Below are positions 1 through 8,501 of a DNA stretch of 64,000 bases, piece after piece; the first letter of the stretch is position 1, and each line of letters begins with the position of its first letter. The notes below the pieces were generated by a model. The model saw nothing but the letters and a program-made list of their open reading frames with translations, did not search any database and was not told the origin of the DNA. The translations under genes were made by a program, and so were the position numbers. Source of the stretch: Planctomycetota bacterium (GTDB lineage: Bacteria; Planctomycetota; B15-G4; JADJEK01); assembly GCA_016709145.1 (NCBI GenBank), contig JADJEK010000001.1:124001-188000 (forward strand). The letters are read 5' to 3'.

Positions 1-1199
1 CCGCGGATCGGCATCAGGCCGCAGCCCTCGCGACCGACCCATTCGCGCAGCAAACCGAGGTTCGCGATCGCGCGCACCGTGTCCGCGCCGTGCGCGTGCT
101 GCGTGATGCCCATCGACCACACCAGGACGCCGCGCCCCGCGCGCGCGATCTCGTCGGCGAACGCGTCGATCGTCGCGATGTCGACACCGGCCTGCTCCGC
201 GAGTGCATCGAGGTCCTGCACCGCGAGGCTCGCCGCGTACGCGTCGAAGCCGGTCGTCGCCGCGGCGACGAAGTCCCGCGCGTACGCACCACGCTCGATC
301 AGGCGCTTCGCGACGGCATTCAAGAACGCGAGATCGCCGCCGACTTTCACCAGGAAGAACGCGTCGGCGAGCTTGGTGCCGAACATCGCCGAATCGGGAT
401 TCGACGGCACCCAGTAGCGTTCCATGCCCGGTTCGCGGAACGCGTTGACGACCAGTACGCGCGCGCCGCGCTTCTTCGCTTCGGCGAGGTACTTGGTCGC
501 GACCGGCTGGTCGTTCGCGGGATTCGAGCCGAGGAACACGATCAGGTCGGACGAGTACCAGTCGCGGTACGAGCACGTCGTCGCGGCCACGCCGATCGCG
601 CCCTTCAATCCCGCCGTGCTCGGCGAATGGCACAAGCGCGCGGAGTTGTCGACGTTGTTCGAACCGAGGTAGCGCATCACCTTCTGCGCGACGTAGTACG
701 TCTCGTTCGTGATGCCGCGGCTCGTGACGTACATCGCGACGCGCTTCGGATCGAGCGCGCGCCAGCGGGCGCCGACGTCCTTCCAGACCTCGTCGTAGCC
801 GACGCGCGTGAAGCCGCGTTCGCCACGCCGGCGACGCAATGGATACGGCACGCGACCCAGCGCGCGCAGGCCCTTGCTCGACGTGTGCGCGAGCGTCGCG
901 ACGTCGCGCAAGCGTTCGACGTCGAGCGCCCCCATCGTGTTCAAGCGCAACAACTCGAGCCGCACGAGACACAAGTGCGTGCCGTCGATCGTCCAGTCCT
1001 TCAGGCCGGATGTGCCGAGCGCGCAGCCGTCGCAGACGCCGCGCGTCAGGACCTTCCACGCGTAGCGGAGGTTGTCGCGGTTCGCCCACACGACCTTCAG
1101 CATGTCGAGGAAATGGTGCGGCTTGCGCTCGCCGAGTCCGAACGGGACCGGGCTGTGCATGCGTTCGAACAGGTGGCGTCGTCGGCGCTCGTCGGACAT
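1..1199 (-). CDS. FdhF/YdeP-type molybdopterin oxidoreductase (partial, C-terminus outside window)
   Basis: The minus-strand frame opens with ATG at 1199 (MSDERRRRHLFERMHSP) and runs off the left edge without a stop, giving about 399 residues. The motif RGVCDGCALGTSGLKDW near residue 54 is the N-terminal Cys-containing signature of the FdhF/YdeP (formate dehydrogenase alpha-like) branch of the DMSO reductase superfamily, and the stretch MGITQHAHGADTVRAIANL near the cut is the usual bis-MGD binding region. LCHSPSTAGLKGAIG and FLGSNPANDQPVATKY are further family-typical segments. Proteins of this group are cytoplasmic and mostly of unknown substrate; a formate dehydrogenase role should not be assumed. 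It needs molybdopterin guanine dinucleotide, as does the separate Mo operon at 6-12 kb. Family assignment is firm; substrate unknown. Confidence 0.85.
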   Translation of the reverse strand, partial: MSDERRRRHLFERMHSPVPFGLGERKPHHFLDMLKVVWANRDNLRYAWKVLTRGVCDGCALGTSGLKDWTIDGTHLCLVRLELLRLNTMGALDVERLRDVATLAHTSSKGLRALGRVPYPLRRRRGERGFTRVGYDEVWKDVGARWRALDPKRVAMYVTSRGITNETYYVAQKVMRYLGSNNVDNSARLCHSPSTAGLKGAIGVAATTCSYRDWYSSDLIVFLGSNPANDQPVATKYLAEAKKRGARVLVVNAFREPGMERYWVPSNPDSAMFGTKLADAFFLVKVGGDLAFLNAVAKRLIERGAYARDFVAAATTGFDAYAASLAVQDLDALAEQAGVDIATIDAFADEIARAGRGVLVWSMGITQHAHGADTVRAIANLGLLREWVGREGCGLMPIR

Positions 1200-1273
1200 G
1201 CCGAGAACCTAAACGGAAGCGAGCGATTCCGTAAGGGTCCCGCGCCCAGGTCGAGCGGCGCGGGACGCGAAGC

Positions 1274-2440
1274 TCACGCCTTTACCGCCTGCGAGCGGCC
1301 CGAGGCGACGGCGATGGCATCGGCGTAGACGGCGAGCACTCGCTTCAACCGCACGTCCGGATGCATCTCGTCGAGCACGAAGCGGCGCGCGGCTTCGCCG
1401 AGAGTCCGCGTCCGTCCCGGATCGTCCAGCAGACTCGCGATCGCGTCGGCCATGCGCTGCGGTTCGCGAGCGGGGACCAGCAATCCGGTCACACCGTCGC
1501 GGATCAGTTCCGGGTTGCCATCGACGGCGGTGGCCACGATCGGCCGCCCCATCGCCGCGGCCTCGCGCAGGACTCCCGTCAGGCCTTCTCGTCCCGTCGA
1601 GCTGTTCGCGACGACGTCGGCTGCGGCGAGGACCTCGGGCACGTCGGTGCGGAATCCCGCGAACAGGACGCGGCTCTCGATCCCGAGCTCGGCCGCGATG
1701 CGTGGGTAGTGCTCGTCGTCCTTGCCTTGCCCGACCAGGACGCCGCGCACGTCGCGGCCGGCGCGCACGAGGACGGCGATCGCACGCAGGAAGTCGTCAG
1801 TGCCTTTCTTCGCGGTCAGCGCGCCGACCTGGATCACGAGTCGCGTGCTCGGACCCGCGCCGAACTCCGCGCGCACCGCGGAGCCGTCGATCCGCGACGG
1901 ATCAAAGCGATCGACGTCGAACGAGCCGAACACGACCGCGACGCGCTCGGGCTTCACGCCTTCGGCGACCAGCGCGTCCTTCACGGCCGCGGACACCGCG
2001 ATGACGCGATGCGGACGCTTGCGTTCGTGGATCCAACGCACGAGCGACGTCTGGAGCGCGCGCGTCGTCCCGCGCTGCTCCACCAGCGCGACGCGGCGCA
2101 TGCCGAGCGTCGCGAAGTACGCGGCGACGAGCGCATCGTTGCGGTGGACGTGGACGACGTCGGCGCCGACGTCCGCGATGCGCCGCCGCAAGCGCAAGCG
2201 CGCATCGAGCCGCGCGAGGCACAGCGCTTCGATCGTGAGCCCGCGTTCGCGCCATGATGCGAACGACGTGTGCACCCTTCCGTGCTTCGACTTGGAGTTG
2301 ACGACGACGAGCACGCGATGACCGGCCTCGTGCTGCGCCTGCGCGAGCAGCAAGGCCTGCACGGCGCCGCCGCGGCGCACCTTGCGGTGCGAGAGCACAT
2401 GCACGATCGACAGCGCGTTCTCGGTCACGGGTCGGTCCAA
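1274..2440 (-). CDS. Family 4 glycosyltransferase (GT-B fold)
   Basis: A 388-residue protein, normal length for GT4 enzymes. The N-terminal half starts with IVHVLSHRKVRRGGAVQALLLAQAQHEAGH, the acceptor-domain pattern with a Gly-Gly loop. The C-terminal half carries LVIQVGALTAKKGTDDFLRA, VLFAGFRTDVPEVLAAADV and the E-x7-E nucleotide-sugar motif in REGLTGVLREAAAMGRPIVA, followed by DGNPELI and GLLVPARE. It would transfer a sugar from a nucleotide donor to a glycan or lipid acceptor at the cytoplasmic face of the membrane. No membrane segment is evident. It is convergent with nothing and stands alone between the YdeP-type gene and a divergent repeat protein, so the target glycan cannot be told from context. 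Confidence 0.85.
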   Translation of the reverse strand: MDRPVTENALSIVHVLSHRKVRRGGAVQALLLAQAQHEAGHRVLVVVNSKSKHGRVHTSFASWRERGLTIEALCLARLDARLRLRRRIADVGADVVHVHRNDALVAAYFATLGMRRVALVEQRGTTRALQTSLVRWIHERKRPHRVIAVSAAVKDALVAEGVKPERVAVVFGSFDVDRFDPSRIDGSAVRAEFGAGPSTRLVIQVGALTAKKGTDDFLRAIAVLVRAGRDVRGVLVGQGKDDEHYPRIAAELGIESRVLFAGFRTDVPEVLAAADVVANSSTGREGLTGVLREAAAMGRPIVATAVDGNPELIRDGVTGLLVPAREPQRMADAIASLLDDPGRTRTLGEAARRFVLDEMHPDVRLKRVLAVYADAIAVASGRSQAVKA

Positions 2441-2696
2441 GGCGAACGAAGCGCGGCACTCTAAGCGCCGAGCGCGCGGCCCGCGGATGACGCTTTCATC
2501 AGCCGTCCATCAAGCCGTTCGGATCGCTTGACGACCGGCCGCAGCGAGCGTGCATCCAACCGTCGATCGGACCATCCGTGCCGCGCGGGGCGGACCGATC
2601 CGGCGTCCGTGCAACTCGACGGGCTCGCCCTCCTTGACGGCTGCGCCAGGCGTGCGCAAGCTCGTCCGAGCCGTGGTCGAACGGAGGGGGGCGCAG

Positions 2697-5600
2697 ATGA
2701 ATCGGTCGATCCTCGTCGGCGGTGCGATCGCGGCATGCGCGGTCGGCGCATTGTTCTGGTGGTTGTTCGACGACTCCGGAGCGCCGGTCGATGCCGTGGA
2801 CGCGCCGATCGCGAGCGCGACCGATTCGTCCGGCACCGCGGGTGACGACTCGACGACGACCACCGCCGCCGCGACGACCGACGCCGAAGCCGCGCGGACG
2901 GCTCTAGCCGAGAACGCAGGCCGTGCGAATGGCGGCATGCCGTGGGTCGCCGAGCTCGGACGCGCGACGGGTCGCGTCGTCGATGCCGGGGGGCGGCCGG
3001 TCGCGCAACTCGTCGTGCGACCGTTGCGCCGGCGCGAGACACGAGATCCGCGCGGCTCGTTCGAACCGGAACCGGAGACCGCTCCACCGCCGTCCGACAC
3101 GCGCTCGGCCGCGGACGGTCGATTCACGATCGAAGGCTTGCTGCCGCGCGAACGCTATCTGCTGGTGCTCGATCCGAGTGGAACTCGGATGTCGGCGGCG
3201 ACCGAGATCATCGGGCCCGATCTCGGCGGAATGCTCGAGGTCGGGGACGTCGTCGTGGCCGACGCGGGATCGGTGACGGGACGCGTCGTCCGCGGCGACG
3301 GCGCCGCGGTCGCCGGCGCGACGGTCGCCATTCCCGAATCCGGCGTGCCGGGCGACGAGTGGCTCGCGTACTTCGACCAAGACAGCAGGACGTGGGCTGC
3401 GTTCCCGTTTCCGCTCGATCGCCCGTCGACGCAGTCGACGCTCGCCCCGAGGACCACGACGGACGCGAACGGCGAGTTCGCGCTGACCGGCCTGTTCCGC
3501 GACGACGACGTCCTCGTCGTCCGTGCGCCGGAGCGCGCCGCACAGATCTTCGCGCGAAAGCGTGAGTCCTTCGACGTCGGCACGCTGACACTCGCGAGCG
3601 GCGAGACGATCCGCGGCAAAGCCCGCGGGCACGGCGGACCGCTGGCCGGAGCCGAGTTGTTCGCGGGCTCGTTGCGATCGCCGAGCGCCGCATCCGCGAG
3701 CGCGGAGTCCGAACCCGATGGCTACGGTTGGTCGATGGGGAACGAACTCCGCGTTCGCCGCGCACTGGCGCGCTCGCCGCGCAGCGATCTGGCGTTGCTC
3801 GATCCGGTCGGCCGCACGGCCTCGGACGGTTCGTTCTCGATCGACGGAGTCGTACTTCCGGCGCTGGTCGTCGCGCGCGGTGAGGACGGCGAGACCACCG
3901 TCGTCGGCCGCGTCGATTCGGGACGCGACCCCATCGAACTCGGGCCGCGCACGACGGTCGCGTTGACGGTCCGATTGACGTCGCCTTCGACGATGCCGAT
4001 CCGCGGGATCCGTTTGGGGCTGTACCAGAGCGTGCTCGGGGACCGTGAGTACAACGCGCCGATGCACGAGCACCCGCGGTTCCAAGGCCTCGAGATCGAA
4101 GAGGTCGACGCGACGACGCGCGTGATCCGCGGCTTGGTGCCGGGTGCGTACAAGGTCCTCGCGTCGGCGGATCGTCACGGCACGACGACGTCGTCGACGA
4201 GGCTCACCGCCGACTCGACGATCACGGTCGAGCTGTTCCCCGAGTCCGCGATCGACGTCCACGTCGTCGATCCCGCCGGCGACGCGGTCGTCGGTGCGTT
4301 GGTCCGTGTCTCCCCGGTGAAGTGGACCCAAGGCCGCGCCGCCCGCCGTTGGACCGCCCGCACGAATGCGAGCGGCACCGCGCGCGTCCATCACCTCGCC
4401 GACTTCCCGTTGACCGTGACCGTGTTCCACCCGCGCTGGGCGACGGCGACTTACCTCGTGAAGGAGCCCGTCGAGCGCACGGACGTGACGTTGCAGCGCG
4501 GCGGAACGCTCGTGATCCGCGTCCACCGCGCCGGAGGCCCGCCGCAGAACCGTGCGCAAGCGATGATCGCCCGCATCCTCGAGGGCGACGAGAAGACCTA
4601 CGAGGCGCACGAGCTGATCCCCGCGGACGGCGTCGCGACGCTCGAGCGCGTCGCTCCGGGCAAGCTCGAGATCACGCTGACGTCCGAGCCCAAGTCGACC
4701 GCGCGCAACGAGCGGCCGCCACTCGAGCCGACTCCGGTGTTCATGCAGCATCCGGCTCAACGAACCGTCGACGTCGCCGCGGACACGACGACGACCGTGG
4801 AGTTCGACGAGCGCGAGACCGACGACTACGTCGGGCCGATCGCGCGCATCCACGGCACGATCCGAGTGAACGGCCTCGCGCCGCCTGCCGAGATGGTCGT
4901 GGTCCTGCGCCTCGCGAACGACTACAGGACGCTCGAGAAGGCGGTTCCCGACGCGACCGGAGCGTTCGTGATCGAGGAGGCACCGGCCGGAATCGTGACC
5001 GTCGGCATCGCGGATTCGCGACTCGTCGGCTCGTGGATGGCCGACTTGGTCGACGAGCGGCGGCTCGACCTGACCGGACAGACCGAGGCGCAAGTCGACT
5101 TCGACGTCCGGACCGGCACCGCACGCGGAACCGTCGTGTTCGCGGACGACGGCTCGCCGGTGGCCGGTGCGCAGGTCCAGCTCACGCGCCGAATCGTCAT
5201 CCAGACGAACTCGGGCACGACCACGACCACGTCACGCGCCCGCCGAGCCAAGACCGGGCCGTCGGGCGAGTACGAACTCTCGTTCGTGATCGAAGGCGAC
5301 TACCAGCTCTCCGCCGAGCACGAGTTCGCGCCGTCGGTGGACGTGCCCGAACCGATCAAGATCACGAACGGCGCCACTCTGGTCCTGCCGACCCTCAGGC
5401 TCGTGCGAGGAGTCGAGGTCAGCGGCCGCCTCGTCGATGCCGAAGGCAAGCCTCCAGCCGGTGCGTACGGCTGCAACATCCACGTGAATCCGACCGGAGA
5501 CAGGAAGGGCTTCACGTGGCGCGAATGCACCTACGACGCAGCGACCGGTGAGTTCACGGGCAAGGGATTACCGCCGGGCGAAGCGTCGCTGTCGGTGTGG

Positions 5601-5966
5601 GGATCGTCGGACGACTTCGCACCCGCGAAGCTGACGATCCCACCGCAAGGCGCGTCCGGTCTCGTGCTGACCGTGATCTCGATCAAGAACGAGACCGTCT
5701 CGATCAGCGGCCGCATCCAACTGCCGAACGCGGACGCGCCGGCGATCAACTCGATGATGGTCTGGTACGGCAATACGGGGATGGGCGTCGACGTCACCCC
5801 GCTGACGCACACGTTCTCGGCGTCGTGGCTGAAACCCGGCACCGCACGCATCGAGTTCCAATCGCCGACGAGCGCGAAGTACGAGTCGGTGACGCTCGAG
5901 ATCCCGGCGGGCGGACTGAAGGACGTCGTGCTCCAGCCGAAGCTCGCGAAGACGAAGGGCGGCTGA
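2697..5966 (+). CDS. Large secreted protein with multiple carboxypeptidase-regulatory-like beta-sandwich domains
   Basis: I place the start at ATG 2697 (MNRSILVGGAIAACAVGALFWWLF), because a strong purine-rich ribosome site (GGAGGGGGG) lies just upstream and the first 20 residues form a signal anchor; the frame is open 49 codons further upstream. The 1089-residue product is a chain of repeated beta-sandwich units of the carboxypeptidase D regulatory-like type, each opening with a pattern such as GRVVDAGGRPVAQLVV, GRVVRGDGAAVAGATVAI, VDVHVVDPAGDAVVGALV, ARGTVVFADDGSPVAGAQV, VSGRLVDAEGKPPAGAY and ISGRIQLPNADAPAINS. At least eight units can be counted. A Ser/Thr/Ala-rich linker (residues 30-75) follows the anchor. 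Such proteins are common on planctomycete envelopes; no enzymatic domain is visible, so a structural or binding role is an inference. Confidence 0.8.
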   Translation: MNRSILVGGAIAACAVGALFWWLFDDSGAPVDAVDAPIASATDSSGTAGDDSTTTTAAATTDAEAARTALAENAGRANGGMPWVAELGRATGRVVDAGGRPVAQLVVRPLRRRETRDPRGSFEPEPETAPPPSDTRSAADGRFTIEGLLPRERYLLVLDPSGTRMSAATEIIGPDLGGMLEVGDVVVADAGSVTGRVVRGDGAAVAGATVAIPESGVPGDEWLAYFDQDSRTWAAFPFPLDRPSTQSTLAPRTTTDANGEFALTGLFRDDDVLVVRAPERAAQIFARKRESFDVGTLTLASGETIRGKARGHGGPLAGAELFAGSLRSPSAASASAESEPDGYGWSMGNELRVRRALARSPRSDLALLDPVGRTASDGSFSIDGVVLPALVVARGEDGETTVVGRVDSGRDPIELGPRTTVALTVRLTSPSTMPIRGIRLGLYQSVLGDREYNAPMHEHPRFQGLEIEEVDATTRVIRGLVPGAYKVLASADRHGTTTSSTRLTADSTITVELFPESAIDVHVVDPAGDAVVGALVRVSPVKWTQGRAARRWTARTNASGTARVHHLADFPLTVTVFHPRWATATYLVKEPVERTDVTLQRGGTLVIRVHRAGGPPQNRAQAMIARILEGDEKTYEAHELIPADGVATLERVAPGKLEITLTSEPKSTARNERPPLEPTPVFMQHPAQRTVDVAADTTTTVEFDERETDDYVGPIARIHGTIRVNGLAPPAEMVVVLRLANDYRTLEKAVPDATGAFVIEEAPAGIVTVGIADSRLVGSWMADLVDERRLDLTGQTEAQVDFDVRTGTARGTVVFADDGSPVAGAQVQLTRRIVIQTNSGTTTTTSRARRAKTGPSGEYELSFVIEGDYQLSAEHEFAPSVDVPEPIKITNGATLVLPTLRLVRGVEVSGRLVDAEGKPPAGAYGCNIHVNPTGDRKGFTWRECTYDAATGEFTGKGLPPGEASLSVWGSSDDFAPAKLTIPPQGASGLVLTVISIKNETVSISGRIQLPNADAPAINSMMVWYGNTGMGVDVTPLTHTFSASWLKPGTARIEFQSPTSAKYESVTLEIPAGGLKDVVLQPKLAKTKGG

Positions 5967-5999
5967 AGGGACTCTCGCGCGCTGCGTCGCCGATCGCGG

Positions 6000-6803
6000 T
6001 CACGTCTCGTTCAACGAACAACCACCGCACGTCGTCTCGGTGTTCGCCTCGTCGTCGGGCTTCGGGTCGGTCGGCGTGTGCGCGGGCTCCGCGGCCGTCC
6101 ACGCTCGCTCGACCGAGCACCACCGCTCGAGTACGCGTGCTGCGCGCTCCAGAAGCCGCGCGTCCTCCGCCAACTCCGCGTCCGTCGTCGCCTCCGCGAA
6201 CTGGCCGGCGAGTTCGGCGAGTCGTTGGGCGTAGCGCGGGACCCACCACAGCACGTGATCCCCGAGGAAGAGCGTCAGTGTCGAGTCGAGCACCGCGCGG
6301 TGCGGGCCCCCATCGGTCTCCCCGAACGTCTTCACACGCTTTTCCAGCAGGAGCGCGATGAAGTCGAACTGCACGGACAAGTGGTCGGCGCGCGTCGCGC
6401 GCTCTTTCGCGAGATCGACGCCGAATGCGCGATAGAAGCCCGCCGCGTCGGCGAGGTGCTGAGCGCGGTGTGTCGTGTCCTTCCACGGCAGCCACTCGGT
6501 TTCGATCGGCGGACACTTGCGCCCAGCGACGAGTCCGAGCACTTCCTGGTCGACTCGCGCTCGGCGCTCGGGCGACAGTCGCGCCAGGGCCGCGATCGTC
6601 GTTGCCGCGCCGCCGCCGAGCCCCCCCGTGGTCGCTGCGACGCCGAGCGCCGCTTGCGCGAACGCTGGCTCGAGCAGGTCCAACGCGCCGGCCGAGCGCA
6701 ACGACGCGCACGCGTCCGGCCCACCGAACACGGCACCGAGCATCTTCACGGTGAGTTGCCGTGCGGCCGTACTCGCCATGGCGTCGTCGTCCTGGGTGCG
6801 CAT
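6000..6803 (-). CDS. TorD/NarJ-like chaperone for the Mo oxidoreductase
   Basis: Start chosen at ATG 6803 (MRTQDDDAMASTAARQLTVKMLG), preceded by AGGAAGGA; the open frame extends further but would overlap the upstream Fe-S gene. The 267-residue product is mainly helical. It has DHLSVQFDFIALLLEKR followed by HRAVLDSTLTLFLGDHVLWWVPRYAQRLAE, the layout of TorD-family chaperones (a helix with E/D-x-x-L and a later 'F...H...W.P.F' motif). TorD-type proteins bind the Tat signal of a Mo enzyme and hold it for cofactor insertion. It lies 23 bases after the Fe-S subunit as the last gene of the Mo operon, which fits that job for the Tat-exported catalytic subunit at 8.5-12 kb. The C-terminus ends in a CGGC tail of unknown meaning. 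Confidence 0.75.
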   Translation of the reverse strand: MRTQDDDAMASTAARQLTVKMLGAVFGGPDACASLRSAGALDLLEPAFAQAALGVAATTGGLGGGAATTIAALARLSPERRARVDQEVLGLVAGRKCPPIETEWLPWKDTTHRAQHLADAAGFYRAFGVDLAKERATRADHLSVQFDFIALLLEKRVKTFGETDGGPHRAVLDSTLTLFLGDHVLWWVPRYAQRLAELAGQFAEATTDAELAEDARLLERAARVLERWCSVERAWTAAEPAHTPTDPKPDDEANTETTCGGCSLNET

Positions 6804-6826
6804 GGGTTCGTCCTTCCTCGTTCCCG

Positions 6827-8104
6827 TCAGATGCTGTTCGCGTGGTTCTTCGGACGCTCGAACACCGGCTCTTCGGTCGTGATGCGCACGACCTCCTTGC
6901 CGAATCGATTGAAGCCGAGCACCGTGTCGTTCCAGATCGACTGCGTCTTCTTGGTTCCGTCGGGCATCGTGACTTCGATCTCGGCGACCTTCGGACCCTG
7001 CACGATCTCGAAGCGGAACAGGATCTGACGCGTCGCACGGAACAACTGCAGGACCGACAGCAGTTCGCGGTCGGGGCACGAGTACTGCTCGATCGCCGCC
7101 TGGACTCCCGGTCCGAACATCTGGTTCAGGTATCCGCGCGGCACCCAGCGCGGCGGGATGTAGAAGCCGTTCGGCTCGGTGCCGAATTGCGGGTAGAGCG
7201 GCAGCGCGACCTTGCGCTCACGGATCAAGTAGTAGAGCGGGTTCGACGGATCCGCGACCCAGTTGCCGTCGTCGCCGATCTCGACCAGTCCCTGCAGGCG
7301 GATCTTGCCGGGGCACGACGTCATGCAGCGCGTCTCGCACGGCTCGCCGTTCGGGCTGAGTTCTTGATCCTTGCCCTCGATGCGCGGGTAACAAGCGACG
7401 CACTTCTCGCTCGTGTTGGTGTTCGGTCGGAAGATCGCCTTCTTGTACGGGCATGCTTCGACGCAGCGTTGGTACCCGCGGCAGCGCGACTGATCGATGA
7501 GCACGATGCCGTCTTCGGGTCGCTTGTAGATCGCTTGGCGCGGACACGACGCGAGGCACGCGGCGTAGGTGCAGTGGTTGCACAAGCGTGCGAGATAGAA
7601 GAACCAGACCTTGTGTTCGGGGAGCGTCGTGCCCGCGGGCAACGTCGCGGGATTGCGCGCGTGGTCCTCGAAGACGTTCGGCCCGGTCCAATCTTCGGGC
7701 GTCGGCAAGTAGCCGAGCGCGCGAACCGGGCCGCCTGGTCCGGATTGGCCCGTGGCGGCTTCGAAGATCGTCTGGCCTTCGAACGTTCCGTACGGCGCTT
7801 TGGTCGGATCGGTCTTGGTCGCGTCCCACGTCTGACCGCCGGGATTCGCGGCGTCGAGCATCGACAACAGGTTCGAGTCCCAGTGCTTCGGGTAGCCACC
7901 GAACGGCTTGGTCTCGACGTTGTTCCACCACATGTGCTCTTGGCCGCGCGAAAACGTCCAAGTGGACTTGCACGACATCGTGCAGGTCTGACACGCGAGA
8001 CAGCGGTTCGTGTTGAACACGAACGCGAACTGCCACTTCGGGTGATGCTCGGGGTACGGGTACTCCATCGAGCGGCCGAGCTGCCAATTGTGGACGGAAG
8101 GCAT
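6827..8104 (-). CDS. Iron-sulfur beta subunit of a periplasmic nitrite oxidoreductase / nitrate reductase-like enzyme
   Basis: A 425-residue four-cluster ferredoxin-like subunit of the NarH type. Cys35, 38, 41 and 45 (NRCLACQTCTMSCKSTW) form the first cluster motif. The central motifs LCNHCTYAACLASCP and CRGYQRCVEACPYKKAI follow, with an aromatic Tyr in place of one Cys in the latter, as in NarH-type subunits where this site holds a [3Fe-4S] cluster. EKCVACYPRIEGKDQ and CETRCMTSCPGKIRLQG complete the set. The N-terminus MPSVHNWQLGRSMEYPYPEH and KGQEHMWWNNVETKPFGGYP-like segment closely resemble NxrB of Nitrospira and anammox bacteria, as far as I recall those sequences. It relays electrons between the Mo subunit and the heme b protein. 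A GAGGAG ribosome site precedes the start; the gene begins 2 bases after the 125-residue ORF. Confidence 0.88.
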   Translation of the reverse strand: MPSVHNWQLGRSMEYPYPEHHPKWQFAFVFNTNRCLACQTCTMSCKSTWTFSRGQEHMWWNNVETKPFGGYPKHWDSNLLSMLDAANPGGQTWDATKTDPTKAPYGTFEGQTIFEAATGQSGPGGPVRALGYLPTPEDWTGPNVFEDHARNPATLPAGTTLPEHKVWFFYLARLCNHCTYAACLASCPRQAIYKRPEDGIVLIDQSRCRGYQRCVEACPYKKAIFRPNTNTSEKCVACYPRIEGKDQELSPNGEPCETRCMTSCPGKIRLQGLVEIGDDGNWVADPSNPLYYLIRERKVALPLYPQFGTEPNGFYIPPRWVPRGYLNQMFGPGVQAAIEQYSCPDRELLSVLQLFRATRQILFRFEIVQGPKVAEIEVTMPDGTKKTQSIWNDTVLGFNRFGKEVVRITTEEPVFERPKNHANSI

Positions 8105-8106
8105 CG

Positions 8107-8484
8107 TCAGACTCCTCGCTCGCGAGCGGGCGGTTCGGAACGGAATTGGTTGGACTCACCGCACTCGAAACAAGGCAGCGCTTCCCGTTCGACGAAGCGC
8201 TGCACACCGACCGCACCGGCGGCCTCGCGGAGGATCGATTCCACGCGCTCGATCCCGAGCACGTGTCGCGCGGCGGCCAGCGCTTGGAACTCGTCGTTCG
8301 CGCACATCGCCGCGAGTTCCGCGGGAGTGGACCCGTTGCGCAGGAACTCCTCGAACAGACAACGCAGCATCAACGCCGTGTCACCCGGCACGACGTCGCC
8401 GTCGAGCATCATCGGGTGGTCGGGTTCCTGCGGCCTTGAGCTGCAGTCCTGCGAACCGCACTCGGATTCGTGTTCGTGACCCAT
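8107..8484 (-). CDS. Small Cys-containing protein between the Mo and Fe-S subunit genes
   Basis: A 125-residue protein that I do not recognise. It starts MGHEHESECGSQDCSS and ends with a region containing LPCFECGESNQ, so it carries two Cys pairs (CGSQDC and CFEC) that could bind a metal. The middle (residues 25-95) is predicted mostly helical: ALMLRCLFEEFLRNGSTPAEL and AAARHVLGIERVESILREAAG. It has an AGGAGAT ribosome site, lies 17 bases after the catalytic gene and 2 bases before the Fe-S gene, so it is certainly part of the operon. Possible roles are assembly factor or regulator; no domain supports a choice. Confidence 0.7.
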   Translation of the reverse strand: MGHEHESECGSQDCSSRPQEPDHPMMLDGDVVPGDTALMLRCLFEEFLRNGSTPAELAAMCANDEFQALAAARHVLGIERVESILREAAGAVGVQRFVEREALPCFECGESNQFRSEPPARERGV

Positions 8485-8501
8485 CGTGATCTCCTTCGCG
8501 T

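Noticed and set aside
2904..5093. A 729-codon minus-strand open frame
   Set aside because: Antisense to the repeat protein gene; Arg-rich with no recognisable domain.
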